Origin: Ambrosia x helenae
Lineage: Eukaryota > Streptophyta > Magnoliopsida > Asterales > Asteraceae
Length of the DNA stretch: 64,000 bases
Direction: 5' to 3'
Assembly: GCA_030844895.1 (NCBI GenBank)
Contig: CM061231.1
Span: forward strand, 35,287,149-35,351,148
The notes under the pieces were generated by a model, which saw only the letters and a program-made list of their open reading frames with translations, did no database searches and was not told where the DNA came from. Position numbers and translations under genes: made by a program. This document shows positions 21,720-35,030 of this stretch, piece after piece. Numbering within the stretch: position 1 is the first letter of the stretch; every line of letters starts with the position of its first letter.

Positions 21720-23075
21720 GCACAAGCTCCACAACACCAATATGTGCCACAAGTACAATATGTACAGATGCCTGCTCAACAGATGCAGAGCCAACAATCA
21801 ATCCCTCCCTTTCCAGCTGCTCAACAACCTCCACAGCAACAACAACCCTCTCAACAAAGTCTATTTACCTCAGGGTATGTTGACTGGAGCAGTCTTCCTT
21901 TTGACACCACAGAGTGCAATCCTGATGCAGACAACAAAATGTTTGACATCAACTGGGGAGAGCCTGACAATGGCAGAAAGAATTTTGCCTTAATGGCATT
22001 TGAGGGATGTTCCTCAAAATCTGCTTTGTCATAGGTATCAAAAGAATCTTTGACAAAACTATGTTCAAATTCATGCAAAGAATCTTTTGCTCTCATAAGA
22101 GAGACAAATGTGCACTTACAAGAAAGAAAACTTTCTGCAAAAACAAAAGAAGTTTCTAAATTGACTAACTCTGCTATTGAAACCCAAGCACAAATCAAAA
22201 TAATGATTAATGACCTAGGAAATGTCAGACAAGAGCTTGCTGACACCAAGGTCACATGTGAAAAATGGGTGGAATCTTGTAAGGGGTACCAATTATTGCT
22301 AAACAAACAAAGTGCTTCAAATGTTAGGTTTGGCATAGGGTACAATCACACTGAAACACCAACAGATTTCTCTCCCAAAACTACTGAAGATGGGAGAAAA
22401 TTTGTTTCAGGTGAAACTTCTGAAGAGGAAGAATGCACATCTTTCCATAAAAACTTTCTAAAATCACACAAAGAAAGTTCTTCAGAAGTACTGATTAAAT
22501 CTGACTTTAAGCCATCAGTAGTTTCAACTACATCAGGAGTTGAGAACCTGAAAACTACTGATGACCTAAAACCAATCAAAACAGTCAGAGATTTGTCTTT
22601 GAAAGAAAAGACAAAAGAATGTGAAATTTGTGGTCTGTTCAACCACAAAACAGAATTTTGCAGATATAGAAAGGGTATTCAGTTCAATAAGAAAAATCAA
22701 CAACTGGTTGTGGGGGAACAAATCAAAAATGATTATGTAAAAACTTTTTCTCCTAAGAAACAACAACCAGCAAAAACCCTTTCTCAGAAAAAGACAAAAT
22801 CTCAACAAAAGTCTTTTTCTCAAAATTCTCTTTCAGTAGTTAGACCTAAATCTTCAGCAGTTTCACAAACTGCTGAGATTAAAGATCTTATGAACATGGT
22901 ACAACTACTGATGACCAAAGTTGATGGTGGTCCTCAAAAGGATACCACCATTGTACTTAATGCAAAATCCATAGCCAAAAAGACATGGATTTCTAAACTT
23001 GGTCAAGAACAAACTGTAAATGTTCTCAAAAGCAAACCCAAAGCCAAACTGGCTTGGGTTCCTAAATCTAACTAA
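21720..23075 (+). pseudogene. Copia A gag C-terminal extension
   Basis: In frame with gag: a Gln-rich segment (about 21730-21870), then QSLFTSGYVDWSSLPFDTTE, a charged coiled-coil-like stretch, and a second Cys cluster CEICGLFNHKTEFC near 22620. A second TAG at 22032-22034, where copia B has CAG, breaks it. The tail is Lys/Gln/Ser-rich and ends KAKLAWVPKSN at TAA 23073-23075. Pol continues in another frame from about 23087, implying an indel or programmed shift around 23070. Confidence 0.75.
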
Positions 23076-23086
23076 TTTGCTATCTT

Positions 23087-26000
23087 GTGCAGAGAGTTTC
23101 CAGAGGCTTAAATAGCATTTGGTATGTAGACAGTGGAGGCTCAATGCACATGACAGGATGCAGATACCTGATAAACAATTTTATCAGTCAAAGAGATGGA
23201 TCTGTGTCCTTTGGGAACAATGCTAAGGGATATGTGCTAGGACATGGCAATGTCTCCTCTGGCAAAATACAGTTTGACAAGGTCAATCTGGTTGAAAACC
23301 TTGAGTACAACTTGTTAAGTGTGTCACAAATGTGTGATAAAGAATATTCTTCCTTTTTCACAAAGACAGCATGCAAAATTATATCACCAGAAGGCCAGAA
23401 GTTGATAGAGAAGATCATTGAAGATCATACTTTGTTAATTGCCAAAAGATGTGGCAATGTCTATGCAGTGGACATTGAAAAAGACAAAGTACTGAACAAC
23501 ACTGCCTGTTTCTTCTCAAGGGCATCAACTTCAGAAACTGATCTCTGGCACAGGAGACTTGGCCATATGAACTTTAAAACCATAAATAACGTCACAAAAA
23601 TGGGCTTGGTCAGAGGTCTACCCTTAAAAGTATACTAGTGTCAAGAACACTGTGTATCCTGTTTAAAGGGTAAACAGCATAAGTCCTCCTATAAGTCTAT
23701 TGAAGAATCAAAAACAACTGCATGTCTTCAACTACTTCATATGGACTTATTTGGGCCTGTAAAGATCATGAGCCTTGGTAAAAAGAAGTACTGCTTAGTC
23801 ATCATTGATGACTACTCAAGATTTACATGGGTATTCTTCTTATTTTCCAAAGTTGAGGCTGCTGAAATCATCAAGTTCTTCATTCTACAAGTAGAGAAGC
23901 AATACTCTCTACCTGTCAAAACCATTAGAAGTGATAATGGGACAGAGTTCATGAACAAAACTCTGAATGACTTCTGTTTGTCTAAAGGGATTATTAGACA
24001 ATTCAGTGTTGCCAGAACTCCTCAACAAAATGGTGTGGTAGAAAGGAAGAACAGAACTTTAATAGAAGGAGCAAGAACAATGTTAGCTGATTCTAGCCTA
24101 CCTTTATACTTCTGGGCAGAAGCAGTTAACACATCATGTTATGTTCAAAATAGAGTTCTTGTTGTCAAGAGACATTCAAAGACTGCCTATGAAATTCTTC
24201 ATGGCATGAAGCCCCTTATCTCCTTTTTCAGGGCTTTTGGGTGTCAATGTTTCATCTTGAACATCAAGGAATCTATTTCAAAGTTTGCTGCCAAAGTTGA
24301 CTCAGATTACTTTCTTGGTTATTCCTCAACTAGAAAAGCCTACAAGGTTTTTAACTCAAGAACCAAGATAGTAGAAGAAACACTGAATGTCAAGTTCAAT
24401 GAGTCAAAAGACACTCTCATTCCAGCACATCCTGCTGAACTCTTTGACCTTGACAACTTTCATTTTGAAACTGAAAAGACTGTCACTTCATCCAAACCTA
24501 CTTATTATGGTGATCAAAGGTTTGATGATGAGGATCCAGCACCATGGACTCCTCAAACAGTCATTAAGTCAACTTCAAAACCATCAGAAGTTTCACAAAC
24601 TTCTGATTCAACAAATACTGAAGGCCAAACTCAAACATCTGCTTCAGCACCTGCAACTACTGAAGACACTGAAACTGCTGAACCAGATATAATAGACCTC
24701 AGTAGTTTGTTTGAAGAACATGAGCCACCAACACCTGTCAATGGTTTACAACAACTGATCGAACACGAAGACCATCCACTTGATCAAATCATGGGTGATA
24801 TTGCATCAGGTGTTCTTACAAGAAACCAGCTTTCCAACTTTTGTCTATTCTCAGCATTTATTTCACAGTTGGAACCAAAGAAGTACCAGGAAGCCCTCAA
24901 AGACAACAATTGGGTGCAGGCAATGCAAGATGAATTGCTTCAATTCAACAAGCAACAGGTTTGGGAAATCTGTCCCTTACCACCAAACAAGCAACCAATT
25001 GGCACAAGATGGGTTTTCAGGAACAAACAAGATGAAGCTGGTATTATAATAAAGAACAAGGCAAGACTGGTAGTACAAGGTTACTCTCAAGAAGAAGGAA
25101 TTGATTATGATGAAACCTTTGCTCTAGTTGCAAGGCTTGAAGCCATCAGGTTATTTCTGGCCTATGCCATTTCCAACAAAATAAAAGTTTATCAAATGGA
25201 TGTCAAGAGTGCATTTTTGCATGGAAAAATAAAAGAAGAAGTGTATGTTTGTCAGCCACCTGGGTTTGAGGATCCTTCTCATCCTGAGTGGGTGTACAAA
25301 CTAGACAAAGCTCTTTATGGGCTCAAACAGGCTCCAAGAGCCTGGTATGATACACTTTCAACCTTTTTACTCAAAAATAACTTCACAAGAGGTGCCATTG
25401 ATAAAACTCTTTTCATAAAACATGTTGGAAATCATGTCTTACTTGTTCAAATATATGTTGATGATATCATTTTTGGTTCAACAAACACAAAATTGTGTGA
25501 TGAATTTAAGAAACTCATGCAATCAAAATTTGAGATGAGTACAATGGGAGAACTGCAGTACTTTCTGGGACTGCAGATTAAACAACAAACAAATGGAACT
25601 TTTATACATCAATCAAAATGTGTTAAAGAATTATTAAACAAATTTTCTTTACAAGACTGTAAATCATGTTCCACTCCCATGACACCAACCACACAAGTTG
25701 AACCAGATGATCAAGGAAAACAGGTTGATCAAACCATGTATAGATGTATGATAGGTTCCCTTTTATATCTAACTGCTTCTAGACCAGATATTATGTTTTC
25801 AACATGTGTCTGTGCTAGATATCAATCAGCTCCTAGGGAATCACACCTTATTGCAGTCAAAAGAATTTTCAGATATCTGAAAGGAACTCCCACACTTGGA
25901 ATTTGGTATCCTGCTTCAAGCAATACCAAGTTATCAGCTTTTTTAGATAGTGACTATGCAGGGTGTAAAATGTCAAGAAAATCAACATCTGGTGGTTGTC

Positions 26001-26395
26001 AATTCTTGGGAAACTGTCTAGTGTCCTGGCAATCAAAGAAACAAACATCTGTTGCAACTTCAACTGCTGAAGCTGAATACATTGTAGCTGCAAGTTGTAC
26101 ATCACAGATACAATGGCTCCAATATCAACTTCTTGATTATGGAATCAAAGAGACCAAGACACCATTGCTTGTAGACAGCAAATCTGCCATTAGCATCATT
26201 CAAAATCCTGTTCAGTTTTCAAAGACTAAACACATTGAAATCAGGTATCATTTCATAAGAGATTGCTATGAAAAAGGCAAGATTGAAGTGAAACATGTAG
26301 CAACAGCTAATCAAATAGCTGACATTTTCACTAAACCCCTTGACACATCAACATTTCAGAAGTTAGTATCCATGCTAGGGATGCTAAATTTGTAA
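23087..26395 (+). pseudogene. pol: Copia A Pol: protease, integrase, reverse transcriptase, RNase H
   Basis: One frame with a single TAG at 23636-23638. Protease active site WYVDSGG (Asp at about 23129). The pre-integrase zinc finger has WHRRLGH and CVSCLKGKQH, with the stop between the two halves. Integrase core Asp2, Asp65 and Glu101 (numbered from 23741; RSDNGTEF, QNGVVERKNR) has D-35-E spacing. Reverse transcriptase has IYVDDIIFG at about 25451-25475. Copia RNase H has LDSDYAG, STAEAEY and LVDSKSAI. It ends LVSMLGMLNL. Gene order PR-IN-RT-RH is diagnostic of Ty1/copia. The start at 23087 is a GTG used only to mark the open frame. Confidence 0.93.
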
Positions 26396-26927
26396 GTGTT
26401 TCTCTTTATTTTTCTGCACAAATTTTTTAACTTTCACTTACATCTGTTTTCAAAAACTTGAAAAACTTCTGAAAAGAGAGAAACTACTGATGAACAAAAC
26501 ATCAGTATGGGGATATTTTCTAAAAAGTGATTAACTTCTGATAAAACAACCTTCAGAAGTTATGAATAAAGTATTTATAAAATGTTTCTCATCAGCTGTT
26601 CAAAAACTGCTGAAGAGAAAATGGGAACTACTGATGAAGATAATTCTTCATCAGCAGTTTAGTCAAAAAGGGCAAATCTGACTTTTCCCATCATCAGAAG
26701 TTTGACCTAGTCGGTTTAAAACTTCTGATAAAGAGATTTTTAACCTAAGCGGTTTAAAAAAAACTTCTAATAAAGAAGATCCAAGCGGTTAAAAACTTCT
26801 GATAAATATCTTTTTTCAACACTTATCCATTCAAACACAAAAATTCCCTCCTCTCTCAAGAAAGCTCTCAAACCCCTGAACCTGTAACACAAACACTATT
26901 CGATTCATCAACACACACACAAACCAC
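26396..26927 (+). other. Spacer between pol and third ORF of copia A
   Basis: 530 bp without a reading frame, packed with variants of AACTACTGATGA and CAGAAGTT, and three ggcggttt-like 'agcggtt' words. It may carry the promoter or leader for the third ORF. The same spacer exists in copia C at 62975-63429. Confidence 0.6.
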
Positions 26928-29900
26928 ATGGCTTTAGTTCTTAAACAGGGACACAATCTCAGAGCCTACTTAGAAAAACAAGAAGGCTGGTCCCAATACG
27001 ATGAGATCATTGATCTCGTCGTCAAATCCCAATATTTCACCGCTCTCACCATAGACCCACCAATACATCCTGAAACTCTCAATGAGTTCTGGGCTAATGC
27101 TGAGACAGTGATGGTGGATGATGAAGTTATCTCCCTCAACTCAACAATTAAAAGGAGACAAATGGCCATAACACCGGCCATACTCTCAAACAGACTGGGG
27201 TTGAATGATGTGAATGCCCCTGAGAAGTTTGACAACTCTGCAATCCACCTAACCATGACTGAGTGTGGTTATCAAGGTACTCTCTCACAAGCTACTATCT
27301 TTAAAAAGTATTTTGAACCAAAATATAAATTTTTGTTTCATTATATTATTATGTGCTTGAGTCCTAAAACTGGGTCTTATGACCAGATGCCCTCAACCTT
27401 TCAACCAATCTTTCATTCTATTATGAATGAAACAAATTTCAGGGCATCAAAACTTTTCTTTAATGAGTTGGTGTTACATCACAATAACACTAAGAAAAAG
27501 TTTTTGTTATATCCAAGGTTCATTATGCAATGCATAATATCTGAACTGGGTAATGAGGTGCTTGTGGGTAAAACTGAAATTTTAAAACCCTTAACCTCAC
27601 AAGCATACTCAAGGCACAACAAACAGGCTGCCTGGCCAGAAGATGACCAAGGGGAACCAGAACCAGTCCCCATGGAACCCTCATCTTCCAAACCTACTCC
27701 ACCAAAGGCCAAGAAACCCAAGATAACAAAACAAAAACCCACCAAACCTAAAAGAAAAGTTGTTCAGGAGGTTGAGATGCCTGAATAACCTGTTGTGCAA
27801 TCTACACTTGTTAAAGATGTGACTGAAACATCCTCTCAGTCTCATCCATCTCAAACCCCAACAAGAGCACCAATAACAATCCTTTTCAAAAGAAAACGAC
27901 TTAAGAAAAATATTCCAATACATTCCTCTTTTGAAACTGCTGAACGCACTGCCCAAACTACTGAACCAGCACCCCAAATTTCTGAACCAGACATTGAAAT
28001 AGCCAAACTTCTCTCCGGGCTAAAAGAGAAAGTCCCATCTACACATGTCAGTCCCCATCAACCACATAAAACAGGGACATAGCCTCAGAAATTGACATGG
28101 ATGTGGACACTCAAAGCCCTAACCAAAGAGATGAGGATGAACCAGAGTCTCTACGCCCTAACTTAGAAACTTTTGGTACTTTTGAGGCTGCTACTACTCA
28201 TTTACCACCCAGTGGTGGACCTGAGGACAGAAGTAACATAGCTAAGACCTCAACTGTGGCAACTACTAATGAAGGCTTAATGCTTGAGGTAGGAAATCCT
28301 CTGAACCAAGAACAAGAGGTACATGAGACAACTGAGTTGGGCTCAGCTCATGATGTAACTGATATAGTCCTCATTGAGGATGTAATCAGGGATTCAGATG
28401 ATTCCATTGATTTGGATGATGTTTCAAAACACCAAACTACTGAATTGACGGCTACAAGTGAAGGTCCTGCACCTGGTGTCTCTAAGCTCAAGAAGCTAGT
28501 CACACCATCTCAGGTTAAAGCCCACTCAATCCATGATTCCCCTAGAGTGGCATCTTCTGTACAACAAGAAGATCAACCAAAAACACACCCCTCACTACAA
28601 ATGCCTACCCAATTCCCTGGGCAAACAAGCATAGACCTGAACCAGCTATGCAGCCCAGATGGTCCCTTGTATTATATGATGAACACCCTCATCAAGACTC
28701 ACATCCAAACATACACAGCTAACTTGGAGCTGTCCATGAAGAACCAATTTGGAGTGATACAAACGAAGATGAATGATCTGTCCAACAAGATTGATCACAA
28801 CAGCAAACAGATTACTCATCTTCAAGGTCATTTCTCCCAAGCTTCAACTTCAAAGGCTGATGAAGCCAAAAAGGGGGAGAAAATCAAGGTACATATGGAT
28901 ACACTTGAAGCCAGAAGAAAGGCAAGAGTGGCTATCCTAGCAAGAGATCAAAAAGATCTAGCCAGAAAAGTGAAACTGGCTCAACAATTTGGTGTCTCTA
29001 TTCAAGAAATAGAAGATGCTGAAAAGTCTGATGAATCCCAAGGGCAAAATGAAGAAACCTCTGATGGCCAAACTTCTGATGAAGAGCTGACAGAAAGTAC
29101 TGAAGAAAATCCTTCAGTCGTTGACAAACCTTCAGCTGTTGTCAACCCATCAAAGGTCAACACTTCCAAAACTAAAACTACTGACCCTTCCAGAACAACT
29201 GCTTCCATTCAACCAACTTCTGCTCCTACTAGGCCTACTACAACAGTTACCACAGTGACTGTATTAAACCCTTCTCCAATCTCTCAATTAGCAGAACTAC
29301 TTGAGAAGAGTTTAGTGGCAGCCCAAAAGAAGGCCAGAGAAGATCAGATCTGGAAAACACTGGAAGAAAGGGATGACTTAGATCTAAGCCATGAAGAAAA
29401 ACTTCAGGCTTATGAAGCTGAACTCCAAAGGCAGGCTAGCCTAGATGAAATTGCTGAACAAGATAAAAGACATCAACTGATGTCTTACATTACAAAGAAC
29501 AGCAAAATCAAAGCCCACACATTGAAGAGACTCTCTGTGGAAGAGCTGACAAGAAGAGCTCAACTTATTGCAGATAAACTTGCAACAAGTAAAGACACAA
29601 AGGCCAAGAGAGCTCAGATGATAGAAGAACTAGTAGCTAATGGTTATGGTTCAAAAGCCTCGGTGTCCAAATGGAAAGAAGAAAGATTGGTGGACACATA
29701 TAGAAAATACAAGGCTGCAAGGGCTGCTAATCCAGAGAAGTTTCAAACTGCTGAAGCTTCAACTTCAGTAGTTAGAACTTCTGGTGTTCAAAGAAGACCA
29801 GCTACACAAAGAAAGAAATCAGAGGAGAAAGTAAAGACTGATTTCAGAATGGTACTACTAGAAGGTAGTTCAGTAGTCCATTCTGATTTTGATATAGAAG

Positions 29901-30394
29901 AAAAGCCTCTGCTCACACAATTCAGGGATCCTTCCACCTTTGCATATCAAATCTAGAGGACCATCACAGACAAACTGCACACCAAGGTAGTAACTGAACA
30001 TCATTTGCCAACATTTCAGATACCTAATGTGATGGAACAACAGCAGGGAAGTGAATCCCACCTGAGAGTCACTGAAGTAGAAAACATTCAACACTCAGGA
30101 GAAACCCAAGGTACCACCATGGTTCCCTACACTGCAGACTTTGACAAGTCTAAAGTACCAATCATCAGATGGTCCTTTACTGATAACAACTCAGTACTTG
30201 TGACAAGAAGAGATCAAACAAGCAGGGAATATAGGTCGATGAATGAACTGAAGAAACTATCAACCAAAGACCTGCTTACAATCCAACACTTAGAACCACA
30301 GAAAGGGTCTCTTACTGATGATCAACTGAACCAGCTCAAGAATTCCATGTTCAAAGGAATATGGAAAATTGTGAAGGACAGAAAAGAACAATAA
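26928..30394 (+). pseudogene. Copia A third ORF (env position), broken
   Basis: About 1,150 codons from MALVLKQGHNLRAYLEKQEG to KIVKDRKEQ. Lesions: TAA at 27786-27788, one base missing near 28076 relative to copia C, and TAG at 29954-29956. Residues 1-230 form a conserved globular-looking domain (FWANAETVMVDDEV, CLSPKTGSYDQMPS, KKKFLLYPRF) that resembles proteins I remember from Asteraceae genomes under misleading names. A Lys-rich, nuclear-localisation-like stretch follows (KPKITKQKPTKPKRK), then acidic low-complexity sequence and two coiled-coil-like regions (about 28740-28840 and 29290-29700). No signal peptide or transmembrane segment is visible, so 'envelope' describes the position only. 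Function unknown. Confidence 0.8.
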
Positions 30395-30421
30395 GGAATT
30401 AGTAAGGTTTTGGCTTCATCA

Positions 30422-30435
30422 ATCCAGGGGGAGAT
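30422..30435 (+). other. Polypurine tract of copia A
   Basis: atccagggggagat directly before the 3' LTR; the primer for plus-strand DNA synthesis. Confidence 0.8.
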
Positions 30436-31133
30436 TGTTAGGACAAAAAGGATTGGTGAAACCACTTTTGCAAACCTTAGTCTAATTCACTTCTGTCAAA
30501 ATACTCTAAGTATAGAACTGCTGAAGACAAAGTATCAAACTACTGAAGAAGAGATTCAGAAGTGCTGAAGAAGAAAAGTCATCAGAAGTTCTGAAGTTCA
30601 AACCAGACACTTCTACTGAAGAACTACTGAAGACAAACTACTCATCAGTAGTTTGTCATTCATCAGTACTTACAGAAGATCTTTTCCACCGCCTTTGTAT
30701 ATCAGTAGTTTAATACTTTAGTATTTCTTTTTGCTTTATGTACAAGTTCCAAGACTGCAACTTATTGCAACTTGTTTCTGAACTTGCTTTTGGCAAGGTT
30801 CATGTATTTGTAAAGTCTATAAATAGAAGGGTTCATCCCTCTGTTTTAGACATTGATTTTAATACAAGAAATCCTTCAACACTTATTATTGTTATTTCCA
30901 TTTCGTGTTTACTGAGAATCTATCAAAGTGTTTCATTCTCATTCAATACTTAGATTCTCAATAAACACTTTTCATTTATTAGTTCTTGAATCCAGGGGGA
31001 GTAATAACTCCTGTTGATAAGTGTAGCTTTAAACTTATAAACATTCCGCTGTGCTATCACTCATCAAGAACTTGCTAAACACTTAAGTGTCAACTAGCAA
31101 GTTCAACTAAAAGAGCAGCATACTGATCCAACA
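30436..31133 (+). repeat. Copia A 3' LTR
   Basis: 698 bp. It differs from the 5' LTR by a small extra segment near 30617 and scattered substitutions. It ends GATCCAACA and is followed by the duplication tcttt (31134-31138). Confidence 0.93.
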
Positions 31134-31138
31134 TCTTT

Positions 31139-31434
31139 CTATAGTCAATCAACACGTACATTCATTTTAGGATTCCTAAAACTTAAAGTTTAGTGTTTTA
31201 CTAGATTCTTATTCTCCTTATTATTCAAGACGAACCTAATCCAATCCTTAACTCACACCTATCAAACTTCTTATCCAAATCATTCGAAATAGTTTACTCT
31301 GTTACCTATAAATTCACGTCATGCCTTAACTCAAATTTTCCAAACCCCGTTATTTTAATTTAATTTCTACCCAAACATCCGAAACCCTATGTTTCTAATA
31401 ACTTCGGGACGAAGTTTCTAAAAGTAGGGGATGC
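31139..31434 (+). other. Gypsy B 3' internal tail and polypurine tract
   Basis: Non-coding. It ends acttcgggacgaagtttcta followed by aaaagtaggggatgc, typical of Del/Tekay-like 3' ends, immediately before LTR2. Confidence 0.8.
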
Positions 31435-31550
31435 TGTGACATCCGTCACCTTTCATTTTATCTTTTGTCCAACTTTAGTCCATCTCTTTTCATAAATTTA
31501 CATCTACTCGAATCATTATCGTATTTGAGAAAATTCTTTTCTTTTATAAA

Positions 31551-31586
<36 letters not shown>

Positions 31587-34044
31587 TTTATGTTTAAAAA
31601 AAAAATAAACTCTATAAACACCAACAACCAAACCCAAGCATGACCTAAACCAACCCAACCATTTCTTTTGTGGATTTTTGGAGCCCAAGACGTGAAGCCC
31701 AACAACAGTGGCCCAGTACCCGGCCCAATCCTCCTCCCCTTCAGTTTAAAAAAAAATGTTGCTGCTGCCCGGACTCGAACCCGAGTATGGAGCCGGGTCA
31801 GCACAACAACACACGCACACCACCACTAAGCCACATGCTACTTGTTGAAAGACTATGGACTTCTAATTTCTTTACACACAAACAGCGAACTAGCTGTTCC
31901 TTCCCTTTCTTCCTCGTCTGGACGCTGCAATCACGGCCAATTACCGGCCAAAATGGAAACCCACTAAAAATCAGACAATCTTCAAAATTTATAAGTCCTA
32001 CGCATTCTTGACTCATGCTGACACTAATCACGCGTTAATCTTCTCGTCAAAAGCATGAATTGCGGCCTTAAATCACGCCAGTTGACCGGACAAAAGTCAA
32101 CAGACGCGTTCAGCCCACATCGAGTATAAATTGAACCCTCGTATCCAACCAGTAGACTCGTGCAAATGCTACGCCACCCTCAATTACCACCTTACAAACT
32201 ATTTGTGTCGTGATTTTAAACTCGCCGGAGCCAAGTTATTCCGGCCATCACCTTTTCTCCGATTCCTGGAATAAATCGTAAGTCTTTTTAACTACATTGG
32301 ATGCATGATAATTTAAGGGTTAAAAGCCCTCTATTTAATCGAATTATCGGAGCTTGAAATGAGTTTACTTGATCAGGTTGTAGGCTAGGGTTTTAATTGG
32401 GGAAGATGACCAAACCACGTATCTAATAAATGTTTTAAAAACTGAAACACATACAGATCTGCTGCCCAGATCAGTTGGTGAAACCCCCGTTGGTTAAGGC
32501 TGTGAACCGGCCAAGGGCCCAGGTTCGACCCCCATAAGCTGCAAATCTTTTTGAGTTTTTTTTATTATTTTATTTTCTTTTATATTATAAATTGCATTTA
32601 AAATAGTCATGGTGGTTCATAAATTCTACAAAAATTATCTTTAGTTATTCTTATGATAAAGTTTATTATCCAATTTTTAGAATTTCAAAAATCTTTTATT
32701 TATTATATAAAATAAATATTACAAGTTTATTCTATTATAATTATAAAATTCTATAAAAATATCAAAACGATTATATAAATTCCCACAAAAAATTATTCTG
32801 AATTTATATAACATTAAACATTTCTGAAATGATTTTTATTTCTGAAAAATAATTTATTTAATATTTTAATCAATTTTTGTTAGTTTTAATCATAAATAAA
32901 TCATAATAAATTCACTTTTCAATATTTTTGCACCAAAATTTTATATAAATTATTTTTATCCATTTAGAACAGAAATACAATTTTTAATTTAAAATTCTTT
33001 AATTTTAATATTCTTAAATAATAAAGTTATATTTTGACAATTTGAAATAAATAGATTAAATATTCTATTTTTAAGAAAATAATTTTATAAAAATTATTTT
33101 CATACTTAAAACTTTATATTGTGACCATCTTTAGTCTAAAATTTACAAAAAGACTTTTGTTTATTTATTTATCGAATTTCTCTTATTTATTAAATATTTT
33201 ATTAATCAAACAAATACTTATCCCAAATTCAAAACCCTAGAATATACTTGTAGACTAGATAGACTTAGACTTATTTGTTACCTTATACATAGGGTAATAC
33301 TTGGCAACGTTGGATTACACTTATTCAATTCCACAAGACTTAACACCTTGCTAAGGTGAGTATTACTTATCCCTTTTTCGTTTTTACACTTTTGGGGTGA
33401 TTCATGCACAAGTATACAAAACTTTCACATTCAGTTACACATACACTTTCTTTATTTACAATTCATATACGTGTCTTGCTTATCTTTGTGCCTTATGCTC
33501 GAACATAAATGTAGCTTACGTACAAAATCATACATCTAGACATAACTTATGTTATAGTGCTCTTTACATATAGACGTAACTTATGTTACGGTGCTCATTT
33601 AGACATAACTTATTTATGGTGCTCTTTTAGACTTGACACGTGTTAGGGTGCTCATTATCAATTTCATCTTACCAACTTTACATTTGATCTTTGTCTTGTT
33701 TGGTTACTTATGTGTTTACATAATGCCTTGGTGATGCTAGACACATGAATTGTACCGCTTTTCAAACTTATACTATATGTACAAAGCTAGGTAGTACTCA
33801 CCAACATCATATGTTGAGAAAATTTATTTTCGTGCATGTTTCAGGATAAGCTGCTTGACGCTTCACATAGGACTTTGGACTTAGACTAAATAAATCAACT
33901 ATCTCAATTTTTGTTATGTATTTATTTTCACATGTTGTAAAACAATATTCAATAATCAAATATTTACATTTTAGTACCATGAGCTTTTGAACAATCGTCA
34001 CTACGTGACACCTCGATGATTCCGCCATCGGTTGGGGTGTTACA
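31435..34044 (+). repeat. Gypsy B LTR2
   Basis: 2,610 bp, same organisation as LTR1: (ATA)n near 31549, tRNA-like modules at 31761-31838 (minus) and 32461-32543 (plus), TATA at 32125, intron-like segment 33356-33844. It has private variants such as acttatttatggtgc near 33608 and gcttgacgc near 33850. LTR3 shares these but LTR1 does not. Confidence 0.92.
33356..33844 (+). other. Intron-like segment in gypsy B LTR2
   Basis: 489 nt between AAG|GTGAGT and GCATGTTTCAG|G; the counterpart of 16105-16595. Confidence 0.5.
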
Positions 34045-34729
34045 GATTGGTATCAGATCCATGGTTATAGAGAACTAGGTTATTAGATAAAATGGCCTAG
34101 ACTATAACCGAACTTCAACTTTCATGCATAATATTCCATAGATTTCCATTTCCCTCTATCTTTCCCTTCTTCTCCATTTCTCCTCATCTTTCATCATGGT
34201 GCATAGAGATGGTGTCCTACAAGGAGTGGAAAGTCTACATCATCATGGAACGGAGGAGTACCTTTCATGAAGACACTCTTAGGCATAATGCCTACCCTTA
34301 TTTTGCTCCTTCAAAGTTGTTGAGCTTTAATGAGTGTGATGGAACACGTGCAATCTGGAAGGGTGGATGCCTGTACACTGGGTTTTCTGGCATAGGCAAG
34401 CATAGCGCATAAATCCAATAACGGACCTGTTATGCTTACCTGGGGATTCCTGGAGTGAGTGTCCTCTTATAAGCTAAAGCATGTCTTCTTTGATCACCGT
34501 TGAGTTCAATTCCTTTGAAAAGTCAACGTTCTTGTTGGGCTTTACAGCTAGACAAGGACACTCCAAGCATTTTATGCAAGTTTTTCAATAATACTCTCTT
34601 GTTTCATATACAATATTTTGTATTTCATGATTTTCATATATTGCTTACAAGTTCATACTTTCATAATCATCTGTACGATTATACACTTACATTTCCTAAT
34701 CTCATGATTATTCATTGACTGCCTCATAG
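34045..34729 (+). other. Gypsy B second leader with decayed primer site
   Basis: A near copy of 16796-17495. The primer site at 34048-34059 reads TGGTATCAGATC, with one change from the functional sequence. Confidence 0.85.
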
Positions 34730-35030
34730 ATGTCTGCGCGCCGCATGCTCCGTGATGCTAGCCAACGCACTGTTCGTGCTTCTGGACAACGTTCTGATTG
34801 TCGCCTCGCATCTTTAGCCGCTGAGCAAATTGTTGCAGTGATCCCAAACCTTGTCAGTGAGTTAACCCAGAATAGCAACAGTGCCAACACAGGGGATGCG
34901 ACTCAATTTCGGTGCACTTTCAAACACTTTAACTCCTGCAACCAAAATTCACTGGTGAGGAGGGTGCTACTGGCCTCCTCCAATGGTTTGAAAGCATGGA
35001 GAGCACCTTTGTGAACAGTGAATGTCCTGA
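34730..35030 (+). pseudogene. Gypsy B gag, second copy, truncated
   Basis: A near-identical duplicate of the first 300 bp of gag at 17496, with the same frameshift region. It breaks off after gaatgtcctgatgaact and joins the 3' part of an LTR. Confidence 0.88.

Larger units (their letters stand above)
19719..31133 (+). mobile_element. Copia A: large Ty1/copia element with a third ORF
   Basis: An 11,415-bp element with both LTRs, primer site, gag, pol, a third ORF of about 3.5 kb and a polypurine tract, flanked by tcttt (19714-19718 and 31134-31138). Size and the extra ORF between pol and the 3' LTR fit the SIRE/Maximus lineage. All three coding regions carry nonsense or frameshift lesions, so it is not autonomous as read. 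It lies in the same orientation as its host element gypsy B. Confidence 0.93.

Noticed and set aside
24387..25049. Open frames overlapping copia A pol in other frames
   Set aside because: Shadows of the integrase-reverse transcriptase frame, with Leu/His/Gln-rich composition typical of out-of-frame reading.
26928..30394. Calling the third copia ORF an envelope gene
   Set aside because: Only its position suggests this. No signal peptide, transmembrane helix or glycoprotein-like Cys pattern is visible.
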